A stretch of DNA of 64,000 nucleotides from Trametes villosa (taxonomy: Eukaryota > Basidiomycota > Agaricomycetes > Polyporales > Polyporaceae), in NCBI GenBank assembly GCA_002964805.2, contig PUDQ02000049.1:310001-374000 (forward strand), given 5' to 3'. The notes under the pieces are model-generated. The model saw nothing but the letters and a program-made list of their open reading frames with translations, made no database searches and was not told where the DNA came from. The stretch's first letter is position 1. Every line of letters begins with the position of its first letter. Both the position numbers and the translations under genes were made by a program. Of this stretch, positions 54,003 to 64,000 are shown piece after piece.

Positions 54003-56063
54003 TCACATGACAAGCTGCGCCATCGCCACGAAGAAGTTGAGGATGACGCTGCTTTCTCCAAGCTCGGTCACGACGATCAGGTAGAACGCGAGCCCGATGT
54101 TTTCCAGCGTGCCGATGACGTCGAGGTATGAGAATGCGCCCGGGCCCGTGTGGAACGAGGGGCCGACGTCGCGCCAAACCCCCCTCGCAAAGACAAGAGG
54201 AGGGAATCGGGAAGCGCGATTGAGCGCGGCCATGAGTGCGATGGCGCATGTGACGATGAGGGCGCGGCGTGCTTCGGTCTGGTGCAGGACCAGATCGGTG
54301 GTGGCGGAGCTGCCGGTGTCGGCGTCGGTGTCAGCGTCCTCCAGGGTCTCCTCTTGAGTCTCGTCCAGGATGTCGCGGAGGTGGTCGTGCACGCTGTCGC
54401 TTGCGATGCCGATGATGAAGGGCCAATCAGACGCGTCGATGAGGGGCGCGAGGCGTGCAAGGAGCCCCTTGTGGCCATTGTCGCCGCCAGCAGACGCAGG
54501 GACGACGACGTCGCCATGAGCGTCGACGTGATCATCGACTTTGACTTGAGCATCGGGACCGGCGTTGGCGCAGGCATCGGTGTAGGCAAAAGCATCATCG
54601 TCGGCGTCGGCGTCGAAGAGAACCTCAGAGTCGCCCTCGTCAACATCAGGAGAAAAGAGAGCCAGGTCGGTGGTAGCGGTGGCGGCCTCGAGATCGTCGC
54701 CGAGGTTCAAGCTAGCCACAGCGCTGAGCGTTCCAGAAGTCCCAGAGGCCGCTTCATTGCCAGAAGGGCAAGAGGCAGCGAGAGCCTGGTCGAGGGAGCC
54801 CTGAAAGTCCAGCTGAGAACGAAGTTGCAGTCTGAGACCCAGGCCTAGTCCGGCCACCGCAGCGCTCTGGGGTTGAGCGAAAGCCGCGATCGTATCGACG
54901 CGCTGAGAGATCCGAGGACTAGTGTCGCACCGCTCGACGACTTGAACGACGTCCGTGGTAGCGAGGAGATGCTGCTCCCCGTGGACGGGGGTAGTGACTG
55001 CCGCCTGCGCTTTCGCCAACATCCGCCGCTCCTTGAGCTTGCCCATCTTGCTGAACCCGCCCGGGGGCGTCGCGAGTGCGAACGTCTTCCCCGAAAAATT
55101 TGACACGTTCCGTAACACCGGCTTCTCCTCCTCGCGCGTCGCCCGGAAAGACGGCGACGGCACCTGGAGGTACTCGCGCTCCGAAAACGGCGTGCTCGCC
55201 GGGAAGTAGACGCCGACCGGGGAGGCAAGGGTCGGCGTCATGGGCGGGGGCGTGTCGAGCTCGGAGGGCGCGGAGGAGGCGTCGGAGTCGGTCGAGCAGG
55301 TGCTGGCAGGGCTGGCGGGGATGAGCGCGTCGTCGCAGGACTGGATGATGATCTCGGGGAGGGTGGGCGAAGTAGGCATAGGCGTGAGGGTCCACAGGCG
55401 TTGGGATGGGTCGCAAATCTCGGCGAGGTGGGGCCGGACCCAGGCCGGAAGGGCCAGGGAGACGTCGACGGCGATGGGGATGGTGTTGCGCGGTGGGGTG
55501 ACCTTGTCGGCCGCAGCGGCCTCGATGTCGACGATCCGCCTCGAGTTCTTCTCAGCGTTCTGAGCATGACGAGGGGAGGGGATGTGATTAACAAATGCAT
55601 AAGATGAGAGATACGGAACGAGGCTGACCTTGTCGCCGCCCAGACCGGGGTAGTTGAGCTTCCCGAGGGCCTTGCAGAACACAGAGTCCCGGAGACGTGA
55701 AGACCGTCCTACAGCCAGAACAGAAGGAGGAAGCTCCAGAGCGAGCTTCCCATAACCAGTAGAGCCAAAGCCGAGAGGACCAGCGAAGACCGCGAGCGGA
55801 GGGAAAGCCAGGATGCGCGACCCATTCTTGCCGTTGCCGGTGTCGGTGCCGATGGTGATGCGTGCCTGTTGTTCGAGGTCGACCATGCAAGGGGCAGAGG
55901 CCCGACGACGAACGTAGGGAGGGTTGGCACGGCGGCGGTGGCGACCGATGAGAGTGGCGACGGTGGAGATGCCGGCGATGAAGAGCAGGGCCACGAGGAT
56001 GACCAGGCCGAACTCCAGAGGAGGACGCGGGGCGTAGTTGGGGTCGGGCGGGGCTGTGTACAT
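54003..56063 (-). CDS. Unknown membrane protein with long acidic/disordered centre
   Basis: The frame is open for 686 codons, but a good 69-nt intron (55560-55628, GTCAGC...GCTCAG) sits inside it, giving 663 residues when spliced. Near the N-terminus is one strong membrane segment (LEFGLVILVALLFIAGISTV followed by ATLIG and basic residues). The middle is low-complexity: Pro/Ser/Thr-rich, then Ala-rich, then a striking Asp-rich part (VLFDADADDDAFAY, VKVDDHVDAHGD). The C-terminus has hydrophobic stretches (ALIVTCAIALMAAL, IGLAFYLIVV and SVILNFFVAMAQLVM). No known family is recognised. It may be a multi-pass membrane protein with a large cytosolic loop. The intron length is a multiple of three without a stop, so retention would only insert 23 residues. 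Confidence 0.6.
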   Translation of the reverse strand: MYTAPPDPNYAPRPPLEFGLVILVALLFIAGISTVATLIGRHRRRANPPYVRRRASAPCMVDLEQQARITIGTDTGNGKNGSRILAFPPLAVFAGPLGFGSTGYGKLALELPPSVLAVGRSSRLRDSVFCKALGKLNYPGLGGDKVSLVPYLSSYAFVNHIPSPRHAQNAEKNSRRIVDIEAAAADKVTPPRNTIPIAVDVSLALPAWVRPHLAEICDPSQRLWTLTPMPTSPTLPEIIIQSCDDALIPASPASTCSTDSDASSAPSELDTPPPMTPTLASPVGVYFPASTPFSEREYLQVPSPSFRATREEEKPVLRNVSNFSGKTFALATPPGGFSKMGKLKERRMLAKAQAAVTTPVHGEQHLLATTDVVQVVERCDTSPRISQRVDTIAAFAQPQSAAVAGLGLGLRLQLRSQLDFQGSLDQALAASCPSGNEAASGTSGTLSAVASLNLGDDLEAATATTDLALFSPDVDEGDSEVLFDADADDDAFAYTDACANAGPDAQVKVDDHVDAHGDVVVPASAGGDNGHKGLLARLAPLIDASDWPFIIGIASDSVHDHLRDILDETQEETLEDADTDADTGSSATTDLVLHQTEARRALIVTCAIALMAALNRASRFPPLVFARGVWRDVGPSFHTGPGAFSYLDVIGTLENIGLAFYLIVVTELGESSVILNFFVAMAQLVM

Positions 56064-57286
56064 GGCTGGGACTGTTGTGCTTGAGCTGCGGTTGGTTGGG
56101 CTTGAGGGCTTTGGTGCGAGAGCGAAGAGAAGTTGTCTCGGGTGTCTTCTGTCGACGATGGTCGTGCGAGGAAGAGCAGGGACAAGAGACGAGACCCGCG
56201 CGCTGGCTAGTTCATTGGGATTCAGATCCCGTCTGGTCAGCAGGGATTTCCGCGCATACTGGCCGCGAGGGCCGGTCAGCCACAGTCAGCCTCTCGGAGG
56301 AAAATCACCCCGCACTCGACGGCGATGCTATAAAATTCAGCAAAAGACACGTGCTCAAATTCGAGGATGATATGTTCGCCCCTCGCATGCGTATAGTACA
56401 CTGGCTGACCGTAGATTCGAGCAGTCAGGTGCGCTCGCTGGCGCCATTCACATCGGGACCATCCCCGGCGCGCACTTGCTCAGCAATTGGAGCGTCTTGC
56501 GGAATGCGGTGATGCCTCCTGCCGCCCACATATATAATGCAAGGAGGACGGAAGACATAGCTCACGCAGAGCTTTTACCTGTAAGGCCATGTTAGCGGGG
56601 ACCACGACACGATGATGATGATCGGATGACTGACCTGATGTCTTCGCACCAACCCGGGCAAGCGTCGAGTGACGCTGGGACCGATCTCCCGAGAAGTGTT
56701 AGTACAAGCTGATATACAAAACATCGCTGCCCAAAATCCAATGTGGGAGCTTTTGTGGGAAGCGACGTACAACCGTAGTCATACCGAATTATTGACATTC
56801 ACATACCTCTTGGTACTAGTGGGCGCACGGCACATCCTGCGGCGAACTGGAAAGATTGGAGCGTATTCTCCCTAGGTGCGAGGCAGAAGTTCAGAGGATA
56901 ACCGATATTCCTTCAGCGTCGTCTTAATCTAAGGAAGTATACGCATGTTAAAACTTGACCTTGTAGCCGACATCGTGGTCACCCTCTCCGAGAAGGAGTC
57001 TGAAGGAAACTGGAGTGCGCGCAACACTCACTAGCGCCCACGCCACCTGGCCACTCTGGCCGTAGCGCCCATGCTGAACGCGGTCGCTGTCAGTCATTGA
57101 ACGTGAACCATCTTGAACAGCGACATCTCTTGAACGGCGGCATCGTCCAAAATGCGAAAAATTGAAAGCTTGTCCGCAGTTTATCCCCTACCTTGCACAA
57201 GCGCAAAGGAAAAGACCTGTTGAACTCGTGTTGGAAGATCATCTGCATCCGAGTTTAAGGCGCTACTAACCCAATTTCCAACCATC
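56064..57286. other. Intergenic, ~1.2 kb
   Basis: Upstream region of the membrane-protein gene and of F-box copy C. No gene recognised on either strand. Confidence 0.4.
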
Positions 57287-58996
57287 ATGATAATGACGCC
57301 CCACCGAGCTCTGTTCATCCCTGAGTGAGTGAGTGAGTGAGTTTTATTGATACTGCAGCATATCCTCGAGTCTACAAGCTCATACGATTCGGACTACCAT
57401 CGGGAACGGACCCTGGCAAGTTGCACACGAGTATGCACCAGCTTTTACGAACCAGCAATTCACCTTCTGTGGAGAAGGCCCCGCAAGGGCATCTTTCCGC
57501 TCATGTGCCTATTCTCGTCTTTCGAGCGAACCAGCAGAGGAGAGGTCCCGCAACCTCGCGGAACGCTGAAGTACGACATCTACGTAAGCGTTCTCTCCCT
57601 CTGGCCACCGTCAGTTGTCTAACTACGTCCCCAGTCGTTTACGGATGAGCTACCGACGTACGAGCGCGATCGCTTCCTCTCATATGCAGCACACGTTAGG
57701 GCTCTTCAAGAATGGTATGCCATGATCCAGTATAAATGGATCTTTGCGAGAGAATCCTGGGCGATCGTGGAACGTGCATTTCGCGATGTGCCAGTGCCTC
57801 TATTTCCCAACCTGCAGGAGCTGGCATGGCGCGTCGATCCTTCGGCTCCTGCCTCTATCCTCCTCCTCCTGACCTCGTCCATTCGGAAATTGAGCCTCTC
57901 TTGGAAGGACTATAGCCAAACCGATGTTTCGAGGTCCCCTCAAGAGTGGACGGAGCTCTGGATCGCGCTCCTGGTCTTCGTGGCCGACCGTGTTCCTCAA
58001 TTACACACTCTCACCCTGTCCGCGCACAACAGATTTCATCCAGTCATCAACATACGCACACTAAATCCTCTCTTCCGACTGCGATCCCTCCATGACCTGA
58101 GTTTGGGCTCTATCCCCGGCTCCAGCCCCATCACTCTAGAGTTCGATGATCTGGTGCGCCTTGGGGACATGGCGCTCGAGTCCTTCCGGATTGTAGGCCG
58201 TCTCGGCGCCCCAGGTCCCTCCCCTTCAACTCCAGCGGTCTTCCATAATCTCACCCTGCTCGACCTACTTCACCACGACAGCCGCAACGTCAGCGTATTC
58301 AACCACTTCTCCGCTCCTGTCCTTCGCGACCTACGCGTCGGCACGTTCTACTACTGGGACGTGGAGGATCTCCGGCGCACCTGTGAAGCTTGGACGCACT
58401 CTTTCCCCTCTCTGCGGAAGATCAATGTGCGCTGCGAGGTCCCCGCGCACGAGCATCCCGGCCCCAGTCACCCCGTCTCGTACGCAGTGGCGCCCCTGCT
58501 GCGTCTGCGGACGTTGGAGGACTTCTCGCTCTCCTGGATCGTCCACAGTCTTTTTGGGGTCAATGACAACGACGTGCTCGCACTCGTCACGGCGTGGCCC
58601 TCCCTCACCTCCCTTGCCCTTTGGACTCCGAACGCGTATGGCGTCGGAAACGGGGTCGCTGTCACCCCTGCCGCGCTCTCTACAGCGGCCGCGCGCTGCC
58701 CGGGCCTCTGGCACCTCAGCTTGCCGCGTATCGAGTGCCCTTTCAAGGCGATCGCGGAGATGGAGCAGCTCATGCGTACGAGCTACCCACTCACGGAGCT
58801 CAAGTTCGAAAACTGGGCCATCCGGGAAGCCGATATGCCGGTCTTCACTGCGTACCTCGACCGGGTCTTCCCGCATCTCTTGAAGCGTTGCAGGATCGAT
58901 CACACTCAAAAAGACCGGAATGAACTTTGTCGTGCTCGTCGACCCCGGCGCCGGTATCTGACTGCGCGGACGGCAGCGGTCAACACGCCAGATTAG
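57287..58996 (+). pseudogene. F-box/LRR-like protein, copy C, start interrupted by a TGAG repeat
   Basis: Close paralogue of the gene at 51220. ATGs at 57287/57293 begin MTPHRALFIPE, matching MTPHRALLVPE of copy B. Then 24 extra nucleotides (57326-57349: four TGAG units plus TTTTATTG) put two in-frame TGA codons before the frame resumes with ILQHILES, where copy B reads ILQEILDS. The rest is open: SCTRVCTSFYEPAIHLLWRR, a normal intron at 57594-57634, then SFTDELPTYERDRFLSYAAH and the LRR-like body to 58996. A 34-nt GTGAGT...CAG intron would remove the repeat but shift the frame. Unless an upstream or non-ATG start is used, full-length protein cannot be made. Called a pseudogene with caution, since the downstream 550 codons show no decay. 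Confidence 0.65.
57323..57341. repeat. (TGAG)n tetranucleotide repeat
   Basis: GAG followed by four perfect TGAG units, lying directly inside the F-box copy C reading frame. Confidence 0.9.
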
Positions 58997-59221
58997 TGCC
59001 TGCCATAGGACTCCGCCTTGGTGGACGGAAAACGAGAGTCAAAGAATGAAAGGGCAGGAGCGACGTTTCCGTTTATTGAGGCAAATGCACAGAGTACCGT
59101 AACTTCCGGCTGTTTCTGTGGCTATACGTTCTATTGACTTAGCAGAATAGGTACTTCAGCGTATGAGGATGCATATCGCTTTGTGCTTTAAGGGAAATTT
59201 ACCTGCCAGCACAAGTACACA

Positions 59222-61568
59222 CTACGCGCCGCACCTTGTCCCCACAAACACCGCAGCGCTCGACGCCAGCAAGCCGTCCTTGTCCACCCGGACCTCCTCC
59301 GTCGCGTACCGCACATGCACCGCATAACTCCCCACCGCGTCGCCCCCGTCCACCAGCCTTGTCTTGTTCGCGAACTCCTCTACGACCGCGCCGTCCTTCA
59401 GCCACGTGATGGTATAGCTCTCCGCGACGTCCACGGGGTGCTCGCGGAGATGGGCGAGCGGGACGAGGCTGAGCTCGAGCGTGCGCGCCCACGCGCCGGA
59501 CGCGTCGCGCGCGCAGCCGAGCTGGAGGTCGTCGATCGGGTCGACGCGCCGCAGGAGCGCGTGCCAGAGGCCCTCCGTGCACGACTTGCAGAAGTTGGGC
59601 GTGGTGACGATGCGCATGAGGCAGTCCTCGTTCGTCGGCCGGTACGAGGTCTCGTTCTTGTCCGAGAACCTGCGAGATGTCAGCGTTGAAGGTGCTAGAA
59701 CAACTGAAGCCAGAATAGTACGCACGTCGGGTATAGACTGTAATGCCCGGGAGACGTCACGAACCTGGTTTCGGATGTTAGCGAATGACAATGGAGATAA
59801 ACGGCCCCTCACTCACTCGTCCTCGTCGCCGAACTCCAGCACCTCCACGCTGCAAAGTTGCGCCTCGCCTTCCCTCTTCGCGTTTTGGAGCGTGAATGAG
59901 ACGTTATGCTCCCCGCCTGTAAGCGTGCGGTTCAGCTTGATGTCGTAGTGCCATCTATCAACGCCAATGTCCGCTCGTGGGACCCATCCGAGGTCGCGCC
60001 CGTCGAGTTCCACGCGCAAGTCGTCCTTCTTGGGGAGGCCCGATAGCGAGAAGCGTACGAGGTGCCATGCGTACGTCCCCGAGGAGTTGAAGGTCGTTGA
60101 CCATGACGCGGAGGCGTTCAGTAGCGTCCACGGGTACGCCTGCATCGGCATGACCGACCGCTCGACGCGCGCCCGGGTTTCCTTGTTAAAGTGCTCGTGT
60201 GCGTGCTTGTGCTCGGTGTCGGTGAGCCAGTGCGCCCAAGGGATGTCGGCAACGGTGACGTTGTGCGCGGCATTCACACCGAAGTACGCGAAGCCTCCGT
60301 CGTATTCTTCTCCAACGTCGATGACCGAGTGGCCAAGCTCGTGCCTGCCAGCGTGTCGTGTGAATGAAGTCCTAATGTCGGGCGCACACAATCGCACGAC
60401 GTACCTCAGAACCAAAGCCCCGTTCGCGAGCGAAGGGGTGATAACTCTGGCGGAGAAGTCGTCAATTACATGACTAGAGAACGCAGTGATAAGAGCACTC
60501 ACGTAAACTCGCCGCCCAGGCCTTTCGCTGGGGTGAGTGACCGTCGGAGCGGTGTAATCGCACTACCTACCTCCATACAAAGGATCGTTTCCTGTGTGCA
60601 TACCGCGATGAGCGTCTTCCAAAGCCCTACTGCGTAGTCAAGAGAACTTACCCATGAGTATCGGGTAGTCGCACTGGCCGCCTAGGGAGGCGCATGCCTC
60701 ACGAGCGACCTCCGGTTTGCTATAGTACACACCGCGGAGCTCGGTCCCGTCGCGGTATAGCCCAAACGGCGTGCTAGGCATTATCCGTTAGATAGCTATT
60801 CTAATGCGAAGCTTAATCCGTGAGATGCTCACTCTTTGGGCTTGCCTCCGCTGCCAACGCCGCTCTACATGCAAAGAATCAGAACGAGGTCATGGGTACG
60901 GATACTTTATGGATCAAGAATACCTCCTTGCTAGGAGTGAAGGCTGCCCAGAAGTTGAGCAATGGTTTCACGGTGTAGAACGTTTGGTTGCCTGAGATAT
61001 CCTCCGCGAGACGTTTCGCGTCATCCAGAAACTTGCCCTGCTCATTCGAGGTGTCTACACAGTATTAACTCAGTATACAAGGAACCGTCGCGAGTGGGAC
61101 GGACTTACAGCCGTCTGCGAAGAATACAAGGTCAACACGGTTTCTTGAATCCCCGGATGTAATAAGAGGCTCCACCTCGAGAGGCGGTACCTCTACATTC
61201 GAACGAGTGTTCCCAGTTGAGGGCTGCAGTACGACTTGGGCGGACTGTTCAGCGATCGCGTCCTGTGGAGCAATAACGTGGAAGTCCCAGGTGTCACTCT
61301 TTCCACACAGGTCCTCTGCGCGGGCTGCCAGGTAGTGCGTATCGAAGTGGACGAGGTGGAGGCGTTCTTCCTCAGTATCGAGGATCTTATGCGTGGCGTA
61401 TCCGTCTCCAGGTAGCCCTCTGAACTGTACCACTTCCCGCAGCGCGAGGTGCCTGCATTGGCGCGAGCTAGAATCTCGGATAACGATGAGTTCATGCGGC
61501 TGCTGCTGATGAGCACCCGCAAAAGCTACAGCAACCAGCAAAGATATAGCGCAGATTAGCCGGCGCAT
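59222..61568 (-). CDS. Secreted M64 family (IgA peptidase-like) metalloprotease
   Basis: Zinc peptidase of family M64 (PF09471), whose first member cleaves IgA in bacteria; the fungal role is unknown and nothing here suggests an immune target. It starts MRRLICAISLLVAVAFAGAH (signal peptide) at 61568. Many short exons follow: an N-terminal beta-rich domain (VVQFRGLPGDGYATHKILDTEE), then VDLVFFADGC-type start of the catalytic domain, AKRLAEDISGNQTFYTVKPLL, FWAAFTPSKESGVG, the TPFGLYRDGTELRGVYYSKP segment, and the zinc motif RHELGHSVIDVGEEYDGG with HExxH. Exons around it are as short as ~20 nt (GLGGEFT). Later come FNSSGTYAWHLVRFSLSGLP and a cysteine-containing C-terminal region, SCTEGLWHALLRRVDP. 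About 12 GT-AG introns make the exact model uncertain, but the frame can be followed throughout. Confidence 0.85.
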
Positions 61569-63458
61569 GGCTGCAGTGTTGTCGACGATGCCGACGTCGT
61601 GGTAGTAGGTGGGAAAGCAGCAATCAACGTCTGAGCCGCGCACAAGATTCCACGCCACCCAGATGCAATTACGATCGTAACGGCGCAAGCGCCAGTCCCC
61701 GACCCCTTCAACAGCGATCGAGCTCAACCGTGGAATAATAAAATCAAGCTACGTGCTGAGTGGATATAACACGGTATTGTTGCGCACTGGAGCAGCAGCT
61801 CACTGTTTCAATTCTTGGTGCTCGGTGGGCACAAATACGTTTCCTTCACACCGATCACTTCCCTCTGAACTCGATACATCTGTTCGTATGAGCGAAAGCT
61901 GCCAACTCTATGCACAGCCTGAGGTTTTCTATGGGGCTTGCAGCTTCGGCTCATGGTGTGATTCGCGTACGAGCAGTATGGCCGCAGGGTGCTTGAACGG
62001 GGAGCGTGAATGCACTACGGTACCTGTCCTTGGCACGTTGCCTTATGCCGCACTAGTACTCACACTCAAGCTGTTCGAGCGTGCTCAATCGAAGCCTCTG
62101 TGTGGTTGTCTTCTAACGCGATAGCGAATACGACCCCTCCAACTTAAAGGGATATTTATCTGGTGATGAACCGGGTTGAGCTATGTTAGCTAACCTGGGC
62201 CTCTGTGAGCGACCGTCATATCAGTCGGCCAGTTTGCACATATCACAACTTTGAGCGTGCACCGAGCAGCTGAGCGTACATATTTCCCAGTCAAGGACGC
62301 AGGGCACACGATTCTTGCAACCATTCCCATCAACAAGACCTCGTGCGGCGGGGGCGCTCCTCTCAGTATGGTCGACCGCCTTAGTTTGTGCGCTTGCGCA
62401 ACCACACGCACGACATGACCTGCAGCAGGAAGAAGTCATACTTTCCTGCTGCAGGTCGAGAGCCCGATCAGTTGAGACTGGCTATGAGTGCGTGTCAGTC
62501 GCGCGCGACGGCCTGCCTGCGGCTATGATACACAAAACCGTTGAACACTTTGTAGATAGAGGGGCGACGACGCATCGCCCTCGCCCAATCAGAGACCTCC
62601 GGAATCTGCGTACCTGAGTATCCAGCTACCTTAGGACGTTCAAAACGTGGAATTGTGTACCAGCAATGCCCTTGCCCTTCCCGAGCATGATAAGGTCCAG
62701 GACCGGCGCGCTGTAGGATTGGGAGCCCTCCCAGCAACCGTCGTCGGTCGGCACGCACCCAGGGCATCCTATTTGCATCAGTAGGTCTTTGCGCAACTTG
62801 GACGTGGACCTGTTCATACCTATATTAGGCGGTGTCTGTGGGGGGACGTGTTGCCGGGCTGAATGTCTTGATTGGACGAAGACTATGGGAAACAGCATCC
62901 CGCTGGGGTTCATATACATAGACTAATAGTACCTGCTCTCAATCATTCGCGTGAGTGTTGAGAGTTTATGAGAGCAGAAAGAATCATCTGTACTTACCAG
63001 ATTGTATCGTGGCTAGGCTTCCGTCAGTTTACCAAGCGGACCTCGTCCGAGTGAGTCTGGAACCTCAGGCTACAGGTAGTAGCGACTCTCCGAACCTGTC
63101 CTACTCATGTCGCGTCCCAATTGTTATATACCTGCAGATAAGCACCTGTTATGCAACAACGGCGTTAATTCGCCGGCGCCACCAGTGTGTACGCCAGCTG
63201 GGGGAATCCAGAGAGTAGTTGAATGAAAGATGAACAACTTTCCGTACATAGGACAATGTGCAGTTCTAGAAAGCTAGGCTAGCGGTGGCTGAAGTTAGCG
63301 TCGTGAGCGCGTGAGCGCTTTGTGTGTTTGGCGTTGCTTGTAGTGTGGCGTGCGAAAACCGTGCAGCGGGACAAGGTGGGCTTCGCGTCCGTATCTCCCG
63401 GACAAAACCCGCCTCTTTCGGAGTCGGGGAAAGTCACGCATTCTCTAATGATATAGGT
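61569..63458. other. Intergenic, ~1.9 kb
   Basis: M64 promoter and a gene-poor stretch. Short frames (for example a Cys-rich minus frame at 62221-62439) show no recognisable family. It contains the 15-bp inverted repeat at 62417-62457. Confidence 0.4.
62417..62457. repeat. Perfect 15-bp inverted repeat (hairpin)
   Basis: GACCTGCAGCAGGAA (62417-62431) and TTCCTGCTGCAGGTC (62443-62457) pair perfectly around an 11-nt loop. It could be a small-RNA hairpin, a protein-binding site or the trace of a palindromic element. Confidence 0.85.
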
Positions 63459-64000
63459 TTAGCGCATCGAAGAGCACACAGGAAGAGGCCAAACCCTGTT
63501 GTAAAACCCGGTCGCGACATCGAGCACGTCCACTGTGGTAGTCTCGGGGAAAGCGAAAGCGATGTTGTCGGGCTTGAGGTCTGTATGCACAATGTCGCAC
63601 TTGTGGAGAACTAGAACGATCTGAATGAGACCACGACCCGAAACTGTGGCACGAACGTACACGCAAGGCCTTGAATGATCTGATAGGCGATCTCTCGAAC
63701 ATGCTGTTGAGGCAGAGGCATCAAGCCTCCACGTCCCCTGAGGACGTCGTGCAGCGTCATGTGGCAGCGCTCGAATACGATGCAGTGGAAGCCTCGAAAT
63801 TCACCCGACCCCAGAACTTCCGCAAAGAGGCTGACGACGGATATGTGAAGTGAGAATTGAGAGGCAACACTGCTACTCACCGAATCTCCGGGCTACAGCT
63901 TTCCTGTATGTACGACCACATACGCTCCTCGTGGTGTAGATCGATGTGGAGGGTGTCGTTCTTGTGGAGAAACTTGATGGCGACCACCATCCCGGTGAGG
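63459..64000 (-). CDS. Protein kinase-domain gene, 5' part off the window, apparently lacking DFG
   Basis: Three exons are visible reading leftward from the edge: MVVAIKFLHKNDTLHIDLHH (with the VAIK lysine) and EERMWSYIQESCSPEIR; then LFAEVLGSGEFRGFHCIVFE with HMTLHDVLRGRGG and QIIQGLA; then FLHKCDIVHTDLKPDNIAFAF. The HTDLKPDN catalytic loop with Thr in place of Arg is common in SRPK/CLK/DYRK-type kinases. After VDVLDVATGFYNR the frame stops at 63459, with no DFG motif or activation segment. I searched the next ~250 nt for a continuing exon and found none in frame. Either a splice site was missed or the gene is truncated. Gene start lies to the right of 64000. Confidence 0.65.

Noticed and set aside
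57324..57358. 34-nt GTGAGT...CTGCAG intron that would remove the TGAG repeat in F-box copy C
   Set aside because: Too short for the splicing machinery and it shifts the frame away from the one conserved with copies A and B.
61753..62124. 123-codon plus-strand open frame
   Set aside because: Ordinary length for chance in this composition; no motif, signal peptide or context.
1..64000. Searched by eye for LTRs, transposase or reverse transcriptase domains and CRISPR-like spaced repeats
   Set aside because: None seen; the only element-like item is the accessory-type ORF at 50323-51112.

Overview
This window reads as nuclear DNA of a filamentous basidiomycete, most likely an Agaricomycete of the Polyporales type. 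The genes are GC-rich, tightly packed and cut by many introns of about 48-70 nt (GT...CTGAC/CTAAC...AG). The protein set fits a wood- or litter-associated mushroom: tandem P450s, a pectin methylesterase, a GH16 glucanase, a CaiB/BaiF enzyme and lineage-specific F-box families. No rRNA, tRNA, CRISPR or intact transposon was found. Gene models come from splice-site logic and remembered family sequences; nothing was searched.

Left part (1-23 kb) is mostly conserved housekeeping. In order: ETF beta subunit (3' end cut by the window edge), an array of diverged exon-like repeats, a small uncharacterised gene, a CoA-transferase family III enzyme, the mitochondrial processing peptidase beta subunit, an Aurora kinase, two tandem DUF202 membrane proteins, a flavin monooxygenase, a Pep12-type syntaxin, a pectin methylesterase and the RNA-binding SAM protein Vts1.

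Middle part (23.7-39.1 kb) is more dynamic. A ~1.5 kb inverted duplication carries two F-box-like genes that face away from the mitochondrial ribosomal protein uL5m gene between them; one copy has lost its 3' splice-site AG. To its right lie a 2OG-Fe(II) oxygenase with a 7-nt micro-exon, two tandem cytochrome P450s and a short-chain dehydrogenase. These four oxidoreductases could form a small metabolic cluster, but this is only inference.

Right part (40-64 kb) holds a GH16 glucanase, the mitofusin Fzo1, a lactonase-like metallo-beta-lactamase, and three paralogous long F-box proteins spread over 10.5 kb, the third with an in-frame stop created by a TGAG repeat. A transposon-accessory-like ORF, an unknown membrane protein, an M64 metallopeptidase and a kinase fragment at the right edge complete the region. 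Several genes appear to use GC-AG introns, which simple gene finders would miss.
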